In this document: positions 16,511-25,401 of the stretch, in pieces
Numbering within the stretch: the stretch's first letter is position 1
Layout: every line of letters begins with the position of its first letter
Assembly (NCBI RefSeq): GCF_014873915.1
Contig: NZ_JADBEJ010000005.1
Location: forward strand, 3,100,001-3,164,000
Reading direction: 5' to 3'
Length of the DNA stretch: 64,000 bases
DNA from: Amycolatopsis roodepoortensis
GTDB taxonomy: Bacteria > Actinomycetota > Actinomycetes > Mycobacteriales > Pseudonocardiaceae
The notes under the pieces: model-generated
Databases searched by the model: none
Told to the model about the DNA's origin: nothing
The model's input: only the letters and a program-made list of their open reading frames with translations
Made by a program: the position numbers and the translations under genes

Positions 16511-17545
16511 TCACTCGCCGAGCAGCCGCCACGCGGTGAGGGCGAGCCTCGCGCGGGTCAGCCCGAGTGGATCGGTGAGGTCGATGGCCAGGCATTTGCC
16601 GATCTGGGTCAGCCGTCGCGCGACGCTGCTGTGGTGCAGGTGAAGGGAATCCGCGGCCTGGCGCACCGAACCCGTGGCGCAGTAGGCGTCCAGCGTCCGC
16701 AGGTCCTCGGGATCCGCCGCCAGCTTCGAGATCGCGACGACGTCGACGTTGGCCCGCGAGTCCTCCTCCGGGATCCGCGCGAGCAGCGCCAGCGCTCCGA
16801 GTTCGCCGTGGTGGATCACCGGACGGCGCGACGTCGTGAACCGCAACGCCGTCCTGGCGTCCTGCCAGGACCGATGCGGGCACTCGGCCTCCCCGATCCC
16901 CGCCCGCACGTCCTCCGGGAAGCGCTCCGGATCCACCGCGGTGGCGAGGATGATGCCGACGTCGGTGAGGGACGCGGCCTTCACCGGGCGGCCGGGGCAG
17001 ATCAGGCTCCCGACCTTCTCGAGCGGAAGTCCCGACGGGACGGCGACAACCCGGATCGGCGCGTCGGCGGGGAAACCCAGCAACCGCAACGCCCGGTTCC
17101 GGGCGGCGTCGTCACTGGCGGAGCTGATCACGAGTTCCACCAGCGCCGGATCGGCCATGGTGGTGCGGGCGGGCCCGTACCGTTCGACGACCGTCGCCAC
17201 GGCGATCGCGAGCCGGTCCAGCACCGCTTCGTCGAGGGCGACGGGTGCGCCCTCGCGTTCCAGCCACACCGTGCCGATCTCCTCCTCGTCGAGGGTGATC
17301 GCCAACGAGATGGACGCCGGCGCGGAAGCCGGAGCGGCTTCGCGGCCGTCGGGCGCCATGCGGAGGGTGCGTCCCGTGCTGTGCAGGTGGATACCCGCCA
17401 CGCATTCCGCCAGCCCCGCGGTGGCGCGGGCGAGCGCGGGGAGGTCGACCCGCCGCCGCATCAGGGTGTCGTAGAACATCACGACCCGGATCGCGCCCTC
17501 GACGTCGGGATCCAGATGCGACAACCGCGCGGCCAGTGCCTCCAT
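16511..17545 (-). CDS. PucR-type helix-turn-helix transcriptional regulator
   Basis: A 344-aa regulator with a variable N-terminal sensory region and a C-terminal PucR/CdaR-type helix-turn-helix (LRTLDAYCATGSVRQAADSLHLHHSSVARRLTQIG, about 285-320; DSLHLHHSSVARRL is the family signature). The ATG at 17545 was chosen because it begins the conserved sequence; the frame is open much further upstream but would run into the divergent hydrolase gene. The 96 bp between the two divergent starts must hold both promoters, so control of the hydrolase-transporter operon is likely. Just downstream, TGATCTT at 16476 and AAGATCA at 16496 could form a weak hairpin. Confidence 0.85.
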   Translation of the reverse strand: MEALAARLSHLDPDVEGAIRVVMFYDTLMRRRVDLPALARATAGLAECVAGIHLHSTGRTLRMAPDGREAAPASAPASISLAITLDEEEIGTVWLEREGAPVALDEAVLDRLAIAVATVVERYGPARTTMADPALVELVISSASDDAARNRALRLLGFPADAPIRVVAVPSGLPLEKVGSLICPGRPVKAASLTDVGIILATAVDPERFPEDVRAGIGEAECPHRSWQDARTALRFTTSRRPVIHHGELGALALLARIPEEDSRANVDVVAISKLAADPEDLRTLDAYCATGSVRQAADSLHLHHSSVARRLTQIGKCLAIDLTDPLGLTRARLALTAWRLLGE

Positions 17546-17641
17546 GCCCGCGAGCGTACGCGGCGATCGTCGCGCGAAGGGGCGATCACACGCGACGGAT
17601 GGCGGCCGCCTTCGGGCTTCCGAGCCGGAAGGATCGTGGTC

Positions 17642-18544
17642 ATGGATCCCGAACTCGAAGCCTTCATCGCCCTCTTCCCGAAGGCGAAACTCGACGACCC
17701 GGTCGCGGACCGCGTGAGCTTCGCGAAGCTGGCCACGTCCGTGCCGCAGCCCGACACGTCGGGCATGGACGTCGAAGACCGGACGGTGCCCGGTGACCCC
17801 GGTGTCCCGATCCGGATCTACCGGCCGCGCGAGGCACAGGGCGCCGTCATCTGGCTGCACGGCGGCGGCTGGGTGATGGGCGACCTGGAGACCGAACATC
17901 CTTGGGCGGCGCGGCTCGCCGAAGCATCCGGCGCGACGGTGATCTCGGTCGAGTACCGGCTGGCGCCGGAAAACCCGTTCCCGGCCGCGTTCGACGACGT
18001 CTACGCCGTGCTGAACTGGACGGCGGACCACGCGGCCGAACTCGGCGTCGACCCCGACCGGATCGCCATCGGCGGGCACAGCGCGGGCGGCGGGCTCGCG
18101 GCGGCGACAGCACTGCGGGCCCGTGACGAAGGCGGCCCGCGGATCTGCTTCCAGCTGCTCAACCAGCCCGGGCTCGACGACCGGCAGGAGTCTTGGTCGG
18201 CGCGGAACTTCATCGACACACCGTGGATGAACCGCGCCAAGATCACCGCCGCGTGGGGGCACTACCTGGACGGAAAGCCCGCGCCTTCGCCGTATGCCGC
18301 CCCTTCGCGGGCCACGGATCTCTCCGGGCTGCCACCCGCGTACGTGGCCTCCGCCGAGTTCTGCCCCAATCGCGACGAGAACATCGAGTACGCGCTCCGG
18401 CTGCTGCAGGCGGGGGTTTCGGTCGAGCTGCACCAGTGGGCGGGCACCTTCCACGGGTCGCAGGCGATCCTCTCCGCCGAGGTGTCCCGGCGTCAGATCG
18501 ACGAACTCGGCGGCGTCCTGCGCCGCGCGCTGGCCTCGTCATGA
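17642..18544 (+). CDS. alpha/beta hydrolase, hormone-sensitive lipase family
   Basis: A 300-aa esterase of the HSL family. The oxyanion-hole motif HGGGWVMGD lies near residue 72 and the nucleophile elbow GHSAGGG near 142; the catalytic Asp or Glu and the His (WAGTFHGS, near 270) follow in the expected order. No signal peptide, so it is cytoplasmic. The ATG is preceded by GGAAGG. Its stop overlaps the start of the first ABC gene (ATGA), placing it first in a four-gene operon. In iron-uptake operons a hydrolase next to such exporters or importers often cuts siderophore esters; that is a suggestion from context only. Confidence 0.88.
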   Translation: MDPELEAFIALFPKAKLDDPVADRVSFAKLATSVPQPDTSGMDVEDRTVPGDPGVPIRIYRPREAQGAVIWLHGGGWVMGDLETEHPWAARLAEASGATVISVEYRLAPENPFPAAFDDVYAVLNWTADHAAELGVDPDRIAIGGHSAGGGLAAATALRARDEGGPRICFQLLNQPGLDDRQESWSARNFIDTPWMNRAKITAAWGHYLDGKPAPSPYAAPSRATDLSGLPPAYVASAEFCPNRDENIEYALRLLQAGVSVELHQWAGTFHGSQAILSAEVSRRQIDELGGVLRRALASS

Positions 18545-20295
18545 CGGCACCCACAGCGCCACCCACCACGGTCCGGTTGCTGCGCCCGTTCGCCGGGAGT
18601 TTCGCCGCGGTGGTCGTCCTTCAGATCATCGGCGCCATCTCGGGGTTGGCGCCGCTGCTCGCGGTCGTCGAGCTGGGCAGGGCGCTGCTGACGTCCGGCC
18701 CCGTCGACGAAAGCCGGGTCTGGACCGCGGTGATCGTGGGCGCGGCCGGGATGTTCGTCCGGCTGGTGCTCACGGCCGCGTCGTCCGGGATCGGGCATCT
18801 GCTCGACGGCCGGGTCCAGCTCACGTTCCGCCGCCTGCTGGCCGAACGCCTGGGACGCGTGCCGATCGGCTGGTTCTCGAGCCGCCGCACCGGTGAACTG
18901 GCCAAGGTCGTCGGCGAGGACGTCGGGGCCGTGCACCCGTTCATCGCCCACACGCCCGGTGAACTCGTGTCCGCCTTCGTCGTCCCGCTGGTGTCGCTGG
19001 TCTACCTGCTCACCATCGACTGGCGGCTCACCCTGATCACGCTGATCCCGGTGGTGCTGGCGGTGGCCATGGTCCCGCTGATGATGACGCCTTCCCGGTT
19101 GCGTGAGCAGGAGGAGTTCGACCGGGGAATGGCGGGGATCTCGGACTCGGTCGTCGAGTTCGTCCAGGGCATCGCCGTGGTCAAGGCGTTCGGCGGCGCG
19201 GGCCGCGCCCATCGCAGGTTCCGCACCGCGGCGGACGCCTTCGTCGCCACCTTCACCCGGTGGGTGCACGGAATGGCCGGGCCGGCCGCGGGGATGCAGC
19301 TGGCGCTGTCCCCGCCGTTCGTCCTGCTGGTCGTCCTGATCGGCGGCACGCTCCTGATCACCGGCGGCGGCCTCGCTCCGGTCGATCTCCTGCCATTCCT
19401 GATACTCGGCCTGGGTTTGACCGCGCCCGTCGCCGCGCTCGGCCATGGCTTCGACGAACTCCAGGCCGCCCGCCGCGCGACCGGCCGGATCCGTGAGGTG
19501 CTCGGGGTGCCGTCACTGCCGGAGCCGTCGAACCCCGTTTCGCCGCGAGGACACCGAGTGGAGCTGCGCGGCGTCCGGTTCGGTTACGAGGCCGGCCGCG
19601 AGGTCCTGCGCGGGATCGATCTGGTGCTCGAACCCGGCACGGTCACCGCGCTCGTCGGGCCGTCCGGCGGCGGAAAGTCCACTTTGGTCACTCTGCTGCC
19701 GCGGTTCTTCGACCCGACGGAGGGTTCCGTGCTGCTGGGCGGCGCCGATCTGCGTGAGATCGGCAGCCGGGAGCTCTACCGCAACGTCTCCTTCGTGTTC
19801 CAGGACGTCCGCCTGCTGCGCGCCTCGGTCGCGGACAACATCGCGCTCGCCGTCCCGCACGCCGATCGCGAAGACGTCGTGCGCGCCGCCCGGCTCGCGC
19901 AGATCCACGACCGGATCCTCGAACTGCCGCACGGCTACGAAACGGTGCTGCACGAGGAAACCGGACTCTCGGGCGGCGAAGCACAGCGGATCTCGCTCGC
20001 CCGTGCGCTGCTCGCCGACACACCCGTCCTGGTGCTCGACGAGGCGACCTCGTTCGCCGACCCGCGGACCGAACTGGCGGTGCGCCGGGCGCTGGCGACG
20101 TCACGGGCCGACCGGACGGTCCTGGTCATCGCGCACCGGCTGGAGACGGTCGTCGACGCCGACACCGTCGTCCTGCTGGAGAACGGCACCGTCACCGAAC
20201 GCGGGAAACCCGCGGATCTGCTGGCCCGGAACGGGAAGTTCGCCGCCTTCTGGCGTTCCCACCGCTCCGCCGAACCACTGGGGGAACCTCGATGA
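18541..20295 (+). CDS. ABC transporter half-protein 1 (fused membrane and ATPase domains)
   Basis: A 584-aa half-transporter. Six transmembrane helices occupy residues about 15-310 and the ATPase domain follows: Walker A GPSGGGKST (near 375), Q-loop FQDVRLL, signature LSGGEAQRISLARALL and Walker B VLVLDEATS, with switch His in IAHRLE. All catalytic residues are intact. It overlaps the next gene by ATGA and therefore probably forms a heterodimer with it. The sequence around FIAHTPGELVSAF is reminiscent of the YbtP/IrtA group of siderophore transporters, which import in spite of an exporter fold; a drug or lipid exporter is the alternative. Confidence 0.9.
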   Translation: MTAPTAPPTTVRLLRPFAGSFAAVVVLQIIGAISGLAPLLAVVELGRALLTSGPVDESRVWTAVIVGAAGMFVRLVLTAASSGIGHLLDGRVQLTFRRLLAERLGRVPIGWFSSRRTGELAKVVGEDVGAVHPFIAHTPGELVSAFVVPLVSLVYLLTIDWRLTLITLIPVVLAVAMVPLMMTPSRLREQEEFDRGMAGISDSVVEFVQGIAVVKAFGGAGRAHRRFRTAADAFVATFTRWVHGMAGPAAGMQLALSPPFVLLVVLIGGTLLITGGGLAPVDLLPFLILGLGLTAPVAALGHGFDELQAARRATGRIREVLGVPSLPEPSNPVSPRGHRVELRGVRFGYEAGREVLRGIDLVLEPGTVTALVGPSGGGKSTLVTLLPRFFDPTEGSVLLGGADLREIGSRELYRNVSFVFQDVRLLRASVADNIALAVPHADREDVVRAARLAQIHDRILELPHGYETVLHEETGLSGGEAQRISLARALLADTPVLVLDEATSFADPRTELAVRRALATSRADRTVLVIAHRLETVVDADTVVLLENGTVTERGKPADLLARNGKFAAFWRSHRSAEPLGEPR

Positions 20296-21992
20296 TCCGG
20301 ATGTTGCTCAGCGTGCTCGGACCCGACCACGCCCCACCGGTGCGGCGCACCGTGGCACTGATGACGGCGACCGCGATCGTCGAAGGCCTGTCCTACGCGT
20401 TCCTGGTCCCCTTGCTGCGGGCGCTGCTCGGAAGCACACCGGGCGACGCCGTCCCGTGGCTGATCGCGTTCGGCGCGGCCTTCTCGGTGTTCGCGATCCT
20501 GCGGTACCGCGCCGATCTCTCCGGCTTCCGCGCCGGGACGACGTTGCTGCACGGGATGTACCACCGGCTCGGCGACCATCTCGCCCGGCTGCCGATGGGC
20601 TGGTACGGCGGAAAACGGGTCGGTGACGTGTCGGCGCTGGCCGGACCCGGGGTACTGCAGGCGATGGGCGTGATCGCGCATCTGCTGGCGCCGTTCATCG
20701 CCGCGTGCGTCACCCCGCTGACGATCGTGTTCGTGATCCTCGTCTTCGACTGGCGGCTGGGGCTGGCCGCGCTGATCGCGGCCCCGGTCGTGGCGGCCAT
20801 CCAGGTCTGGACCGGCCGTTCGATGGCCACCGCCGACGACGAGGCCGCGGAACGCGGGACCGAGGCCACGGGACGGGTCATCGAATTTCTGCAGGCGCAG
20901 CCGGTGCTGCGCGCGGGAGGGCGGGCCGCGGAACGATTCCGGTCGCTCGACGACTCGCTGCGGGATCTTCAGCGAGCGAACCGCCGGTCCACGCTTTCGG
21001 CGCTGCCCGGTGTCGTGGGGCTGACGTTCACGGTGCAGGCGATGTTCACCGGCCTGCTGGTGCTGGGCGCGTTCCTCGCGCTCGGCGGGGGCCTCGGGGC
21101 GCCCGAGGTGGTGGCGATCCTCGTGCTGGCCGCCCGCTGCGCGGATCCGTTGCTCTCGCTGACCGACATCGGCGGCAAGCTCCGCGGCGCGCGTTCGGTG
21201 CTGACGAGGCTCGACGCGTTGCTGCGGACCGAACCGCTCCCGGAACCGCCCGACCCCGTCCGCCCGGAGCGGCACGATCTCGAGTTCGAGTCCGTCGTCT
21301 TCACCCGCGGCGGCCGGACGGTGCTCGACGGGCTCTCGCTGACCGTCCACGAAGGACAGAAGCTCGCCGTCGTCGGCCCTTCGGGAGCCGGGAAGAGCAC
21401 GGTGCTGCAGCTGCTCGCCCGGTTCCACGACGTCGATTCGGGCGCCGTGCGCATCGGCGGGGTCGACGTCCGCGCGATGGGCACCGAGGACCTGATGTCG
21501 CGGATCGCGATCGTCTTCCAGGACGTCCACCTCTTCGACGGCACGATCGAGGAGAACATCCGGCTCGGCCGTCCGGATGCCGACGACGCCGAGGTGCGCG
21601 CCGCCGCGACGGCGGCCCGGCTGGACGAGGTGATCGAACGGCTGCCCGGCGGCTGGTCCGCGAACGTCGGCGAGGGCGGGGCGCTGCTGTCCGGTGGGGA
21701 ACGCCAACGGGTCTCGATCGCGCGTGCGCTGTTGAAGGACGCGCCGATCGTGGTGCTCGACGAGGTGACGTCGGCGCTGGACCCGGTCAACGAGACGGCC
21801 GTCCACGAAGGCATCGAGCGGCTCATGGCGGGCCGGACCGTGGTGATGGTGGCGCATCGGCTGCGGACCGTCGAGCGCGCCGATCACGTGGTCTTCCTCG
21901 ACGGTGGCCGGATCGCGGAGGAAGGGGACCACGACGCGCTGGTCCGGCTCGGTGGCCGGTACGCCGGGTTCCTCGACCTGCAAATCGCTTGA
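20292..21992 (+). CDS. ABC transporter half-protein 2 (fused membrane and ATPase domains)
   Basis: A 566-aa partner of the preceding half-transporter. The membrane domain covers about 1-305; the ATPase has Walker A GPSGAGKST (near 365), Q-loop FQDVHLF, signature LSGGERQRVSIARALL, Walker B IVVLDEVTS and switch His VAHRL. Both ATP sites of the presumed heterodimer therefore look competent, unlike the asymmetric exporters with one degenerate site. Translation is coupled to gene 1 through an ATGA overlap. Substrate unknown; the pairing with a hydrolase and an acetyltransferase is compatible with uptake and processing of a siderophore or with self-resistance. Confidence 0.9.
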   Translation: MIRMLLSVLGPDHAPPVRRTVALMTATAIVEGLSYAFLVPLLRALLGSTPGDAVPWLIAFGAAFSVFAILRYRADLSGFRAGTTLLHGMYHRLGDHLARLPMGWYGGKRVGDVSALAGPGVLQAMGVIAHLLAPFIAACVTPLTIVFVILVFDWRLGLAALIAAPVVAAIQVWTGRSMATADDEAAERGTEATGRVIEFLQAQPVLRAGGRAAERFRSLDDSLRDLQRANRRSTLSALPGVVGLTFTVQAMFTGLLVLGAFLALGGGLGAPEVVAILVLAARCADPLLSLTDIGGKLRGARSVLTRLDALLRTEPLPEPPDPVRPERHDLEFESVVFTRGGRTVLDGLSLTVHEGQKLAVVGPSGAGKSTVLQLLARFHDVDSGAVRIGGVDVRAMGTEDLMSRIAIVFQDVHLFDGTIEENIRLGRPDADDAEVRAAATAARLDEVIERLPGGWSANVGEGGALLSGGERQRVSIARALLKDAPIVVLDEVTSALDPVNETAVHEGIERLMAGRTVVMVAHRLRTVERADHVVFLDGGRIAEEGDHDALVRLGGRYAGFLDLQIA

Positions 21993-22023
21993 CGCCACGC
22001 GGGAACGGCAATGCACTGGGGCG

Positions 22024-23208
22024 ATGAAGATCCGTTCCACGACCGCCGAGGACCGCGACGTCTTCGTCGACACCATGTTCACCGCGTTCGCCCGGTTCCC
22101 GGACACCGCGGGCGAGACCTGGTCCGCGCTCGAACTGGACCGCGGCCTGCTCGCGGTGACCGGGGACGGGCGGCCCGTCGGCACGGCCGCCGCGTACACC
22201 TTCGAGCTCACGCTGCCCGGTGAGGTCGTCGTGCCGGTCGCCGGGGTGACCGCCGTCGGCGTCCTGCCCTCGCACCGGCGGCGCGGAGTGCTCAGCGCGA
22301 TGATGCGGCATCAGCTCGCCGAATTCCGGGAACGGGGCGAGTTGCTCTCGGTCCTGCTCGCGTCGGAAGCGCTGATCTACCGGCGATTCGGCTACGGCCC
22401 GGCGACCTACACCCGGCGCCTGACGGTGCCGCGTCATCGCGCCGCCCTCGCCGTCGGGACGGCCGGTGGCTCGATCGAGGTGCTGCGCCGGGCCGAGTGC
22501 GGCGAACTCCTGGAGGAGATCTACGACCGGTATCGCCGCGCCCGGCCCGGCGCGCTGTCGCGGCCGCACCGCTGGTGGTCCTTGGGCGCCGGGCAGCCGC
22601 CGATCTCCCGGGCATCGCGCTACATCGCCCTGCACCGCGACGCCGACGGCGTGCCGGACGGGTACGCCTCGTACTCGCTCACCGAGCCGAGCACGCTGAC
22701 GGTCGACGAGACCATCGCCGTCGACGACGAGGTGTCCACGGCGCTCGCCCGGTTCGCGCTCGGACACGACCTGATCACCGAGGTCGTGTTCAAGCATTGC
22801 CCGCCCGACCATCCGCTGCGGTGGCAGCTCGAAGACTTCCGTGCCGGCGAGGTCGGCGGCGACACGGACTGGCTCTGGGTCCGGCTGCTGGACGTACCTC
22901 GCGCACTCACCGCACGCGGCTGGTCCACCGACGGCGAACTCGTCCTCGACGTCGACGACCAGGCGCTCGGCGAACGCGGCCGGTACCTGCTCACCGTCCG
23001 GGGTGGTGAGGCGGACTGCGTCCCGACCGGCGCCGAACCCGACCTGTCCCTGGACGTGAGCGACCTGGGCTCGATCTACCTCGGCGGCACCGCCCCGAGC
23101 CTGCTCGTGCGGGCGGGCCGCGTCCGGGCCCATCGCCCGGACGCGGCCGCGCTCGCCGACGCTCTGTTCCGCACCGAACGCGCGCCGCACTGCCTGCACT
23201 GGTTCTGA
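22024..23208 (+). CDS. Eis-like GNAT N-acetyltransferase
   Basis: A 394-aa acetyltransferase with the Eis architecture: an N-terminal GNAT domain carrying the acetyl-CoA loop PSHRRRGVLSAMM (near residue 85-97), a second GNAT-like domain, and a C-terminal sterol-carrier-protein fold. It ends in Phe (LHWF), as Eis proteins do, where the terminal carboxylate takes part in catalysis; a tyrosine is found in the RRFGYGPATY segment. Eis enzymes multi-acetylate amines, including aminoglycosides. It lies 31 bp after the ABC genes and is likely the last gene of that operon. The ribosome binding site before ATG 22024 is weak. It converges on the MFS gene with no intervening base. Confidence 0.88.
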   Translation: MKIRSTTAEDRDVFVDTMFTAFARFPDTAGETWSALELDRGLLAVTGDGRPVGTAAAYTFELTLPGEVVVPVAGVTAVGVLPSHRRRGVLSAMMRHQLAEFRERGELLSVLLASEALIYRRFGYGPATYTRRLTVPRHRAALAVGTAGGSIEVLRRAECGELLEEIYDRYRRARPGALSRPHRWWSLGAGQPPISRASRYIALHRDADGVPDGYASYSLTEPSTLTVDETIAVDDEVSTALARFALGHDLITEVVFKHCPPDHPLRWQLEDFRAGEVGGDTDWLWVRLLDVPRALTARGWSTDGELVLDVDDQALGERGRYLLTVRGGEADCVPTGAEPDLSLDVSDLGSIYLGGTAPSLLVRAGRVRAHRPDAAALADALFRTERAPHCLHWF

Positions 23209-24381
23209 TCAGGTCCGGCGGGTGCCGACCATGAACAGCAGCGACGCCGCGGTCAGCACCACGCCGAACCACACCACGCTGGTGATCCCGGCGTGGTCGG
23301 CGAGCAGTCCCGCGAACAACGCGCCCAGAGCGATGGAAGTGTTGTACGCCAAGGTGTTGAGTGACATCGCGGCCTCGAACGTGTCCGGCGCGGACCGCTG
23401 CGTCATGGTGAGCTGACTCAGCTGCACCACGCCGTAGGACAGTCCCCAGAGCACGAGCGCGACCAGCGCCCCCACCTGCCCGTGGCCGACCACGAGCAGC
23501 AACAACAGGGACGTCACGAGTCCGGCCGCTCCGACCGCGAAGCTGACGAGCACGTTCTTCGCCACGAAATGCCCCGCGACGAAGTTCCCCACCGCTCCAC
23601 CGGCACCGAAGACGATCAGGCACACCGTGACGAAGGCGGGCGACGCCGACGAAGTGCCTTCCAGGAAGGGACGGATGAAGGTGTAGACGCCGAAGTGCCC
23701 GAGCACGAACAAGACGACGGTGATCAGGACCGACCGCAGGCGCGCGTTCACCCGCGGCAGGCCGAAGACCTCGCGGACGGAGACCGCGTTCGCCGACGGC
23801 AGGGACGGGACCAGGACGAGTACGGCGAGGAAGACCAGGACGCTGAGCCCGCTCCAGATCAGGAACGTGGACTGCCAGCCGACGAGGCGTTCCAGGACGG
23901 TACCCAGCGGCATCCCCAGCACGGTGGCGACGGAGATACCGGACATCACGACGGCCGCCGCCCGGTTCGCGTGGCGGCCGGGGACGATCCGCATCGCCAT
24001 CCCCACGCCGATGGCCCAGAACGCGCCGTTGGCGAAGCCCATGACGAGCCGCGTCGCCAGTACCAGCGGATAACCCGGCGCGAGGGCGGTGATCAGGTTG
24101 CCGGCGGTCAGGATCGCGAGCAACGTGGAGAGCAGGACGCGCCGGTTGATCCGTCGCGTCCACGCGACCACGAACGGCACGCCGAGGCCTGCCGAGACGC
24201 CGTACAGCGTGACCATCAGGCCGGCGGCGCCCACCGAGATGTCCAGGCTGGAGCTCACCGGGGTGAGCAGGCCGACGGGCATCAGTTCGGTGGTGAGGAA
24301 GACGAACAGGCTGGCGGTGATGGCGGCGACCCCTGCCCAGCCCTTCAGGGTCGAATGCGCGTTTTCGGTTCGGGTGGCCAT
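23209..24381 (-). CDS. MFS efflux transporter (DHA1 type)
   Basis: A 390-aa 12-helix major facilitator protein. The N-terminal TTELMPVGLLTPVSSSL motif and the RINRRVLLS loop between helices 2 and 3 are those of the AraJ/YdeA/PbuE-type drug and sugar efflux group. No extra domains. The start ATG follows GAGAGAGAAG. It is transcribed in the same direction as, and just downstream of, a MarR regulator, with two identical palindromes in between, so repression by that MarR and release by a transported compound is the natural model. Substrate unknown. Confidence 0.92.
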   Translation of the reverse strand: MATRTENAHSTLKGWAGVAAITASLFVFLTTELMPVGLLTPVSSSLDISVGAAGLMVTLYGVSAGLGVPFVVAWTRRINRRVLLSTLLAILTAGNLITALAPGYPLVLATRLVMGFANGAFWAIGVGMAMRIVPGRHANRAAAVVMSGISVATVLGMPLGTVLERLVGWQSTFLIWSGLSVLVFLAVLVLVPSLPSANAVSVREVFGLPRVNARLRSVLITVVLFVLGHFGVYTFIRPFLEGTSSASPAFVTVCLIVFGAGGAVGNFVAGHFVAKNVLVSFAVGAAGLVTSLLLLLVVGHGQVGALVALVLWGLSYGVVQLSQLTMTQRSAPDTFEAAMSLNTLAYNTSIALGALFAGLLADHAGITSVVWFGVVLTAASLLFMVGTRRT

Positions 24382-24496
24382 TTCTTCTCTCTCGATTCAC
24401 GAGCATGACGAAGAAACCCCTGCGGGCACGGCGATTCCGCCCCTGGGGTGCTTCGCACCAGAAGGATCTACGGCACGCGGGACGACCCGCGAACCT

Positions 24497-24530
24497 CTTA
24501 GCGCTAAGCTATTCGATGCTTAGCGCTAAG
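24497..24530. promoter_or_regulatory. twin palindromic operators upstream of the MFS gene
   Basis: Two identical, perfect 12-bp palindromes CTTAGCGCTAAG at 24497-24508 and 24519-24530, centres 22 bp (two helical turns) apart, in the 166-bp gap between the MarR gene and the MFS gene. Size, symmetry and position suit MarR dimers bound side by side on one DNA face. Binding by the adjacent MarR is inferred. Confidence 0.8.
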
Positions 24531-24547
24531 TCAAACGCGTTGGCTCG

Positions 24548-25042
24548 TCAGTCGTCGAGAGCGACATCTCCCAGTGACCGCAACAGATTTCGCAGCAAAA
24601 CGGCCAGTTCGTCCCGCTCCTCGGGGCTGACCGCGCTCAGGAGCCGATGCTCGGTGTCGACGTGATCGGGCAGGGCACGGTCGATGAGCTCGCGCCCCTG
24701 CTCCGTGAGGTCGACCAGCACGCGGCGGCCGTTCGTCTCGTCGGGCGCGCGGACCACCAGACCGCGCTCTTCGAGCCGGTCGAGCCGCTGGGTGATCGCA
24801 CCGGAGGTGACCATCGCCGATCGCATCAGGTCGGCGGGGGTCAGCGTGCCTGCCCGGCGCAGGGTCGCCAGGACGTCGAACGACGACCGGTCGAGGTCGT
24901 GGCGGGCGAACGTCTTGCGCAGCTCGCCCTCCATGACCCGGGTCAGCCTGGTCAGCCGCCCGATGACCCCCATCGGGGAGACGTCCAGGTCGGGACGGGC
25001 TTCGGCCCACTGGCGCAGAATGTGATCGACGTGATCCGGCAC
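24548..25042 (-). CDS. MarR-family regulator of the MFS pump
   Basis: A 164-aa MarR protein: dimerisation helices at both ends, the recognition helix in LMRSAMVTSGAITQRLDRL (about 68-86) and the wing DETNGRRVLVDLTEQG. It is closely similar to the MarR at 7-513, mainly through the SAMVTSGAIT segment. It starts at GTG with no clear ribosome binding site, so translation may be leaderless or start slightly downstream. Its gene precedes the MFS gene on the same strand, but the twin operators lie between them, so the pump probably has its own regulated promoter. Confidence 0.9.
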   Translation of the reverse strand: MPDHVDHILRQWAEARPDLDVSPMGVIGRLTRLTRVMEGELRKTFARHDLDRSSFDVLATLRRAGTLTPADLMRSAMVTSGAITQRLDRLEERGLVVRAPDETNGRRVLVDLTEQGRELIDRALPDHVDTEHRLLSAVSPEERDELAVLLRNLLRSLGDVALDD

Positions 25043-25401
25043 GACGGGAGGTTACCCCGCCTCACGAGCGCGGACGCTCCTTGACACCCCGTGGAGCCAC
25101 TGCCCTACTCGGGCAGATGCTCCCGGCCTGAATCAGTGTCCACTCACTTCGCGAAGCACTGGCAAGTCCGGACGCTCCACCCCGCTCGGCCCCACGATAC
25201 GGAGCCCAATGATTAGGCCTTCCAACCCCTGCAGCAGACCTGGTCAAGCATCGCCGGGATCGCAAGCACCGACGGACGGAGCGCGACAGTCCCCGCTCAT
25301 GTCCCGCAAATTCAGATGGTCGTTCATGATCAGCGCAGCGCGTTGCCGTCTTCCGGTCGTACAATCGTTGTCCGGGGCGCGTCACAGCGGAGGGCGGAGA
25401 G
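25043..25401. other. 359-bp gene-free region upstream of the cyclase-CYTH island
   Basis: No gene or RNA is recognisable here. It marks the switch from very GC-rich DNA to a visibly more AT-rich island. A TACAAT hexamer at 25360-25365, 36 bp before the next start, could be a -10 box, but no good -35 is spaced correctly. No transposase remnant, tRNA or attachment repeat could be found. Confidence 0.5.

Noticed and set aside
25043..25401. tRNA or attachment site at the island border
   Set aside because: No cloverleaf, anticodon loop or flanking direct repeat could be found in this stretch.
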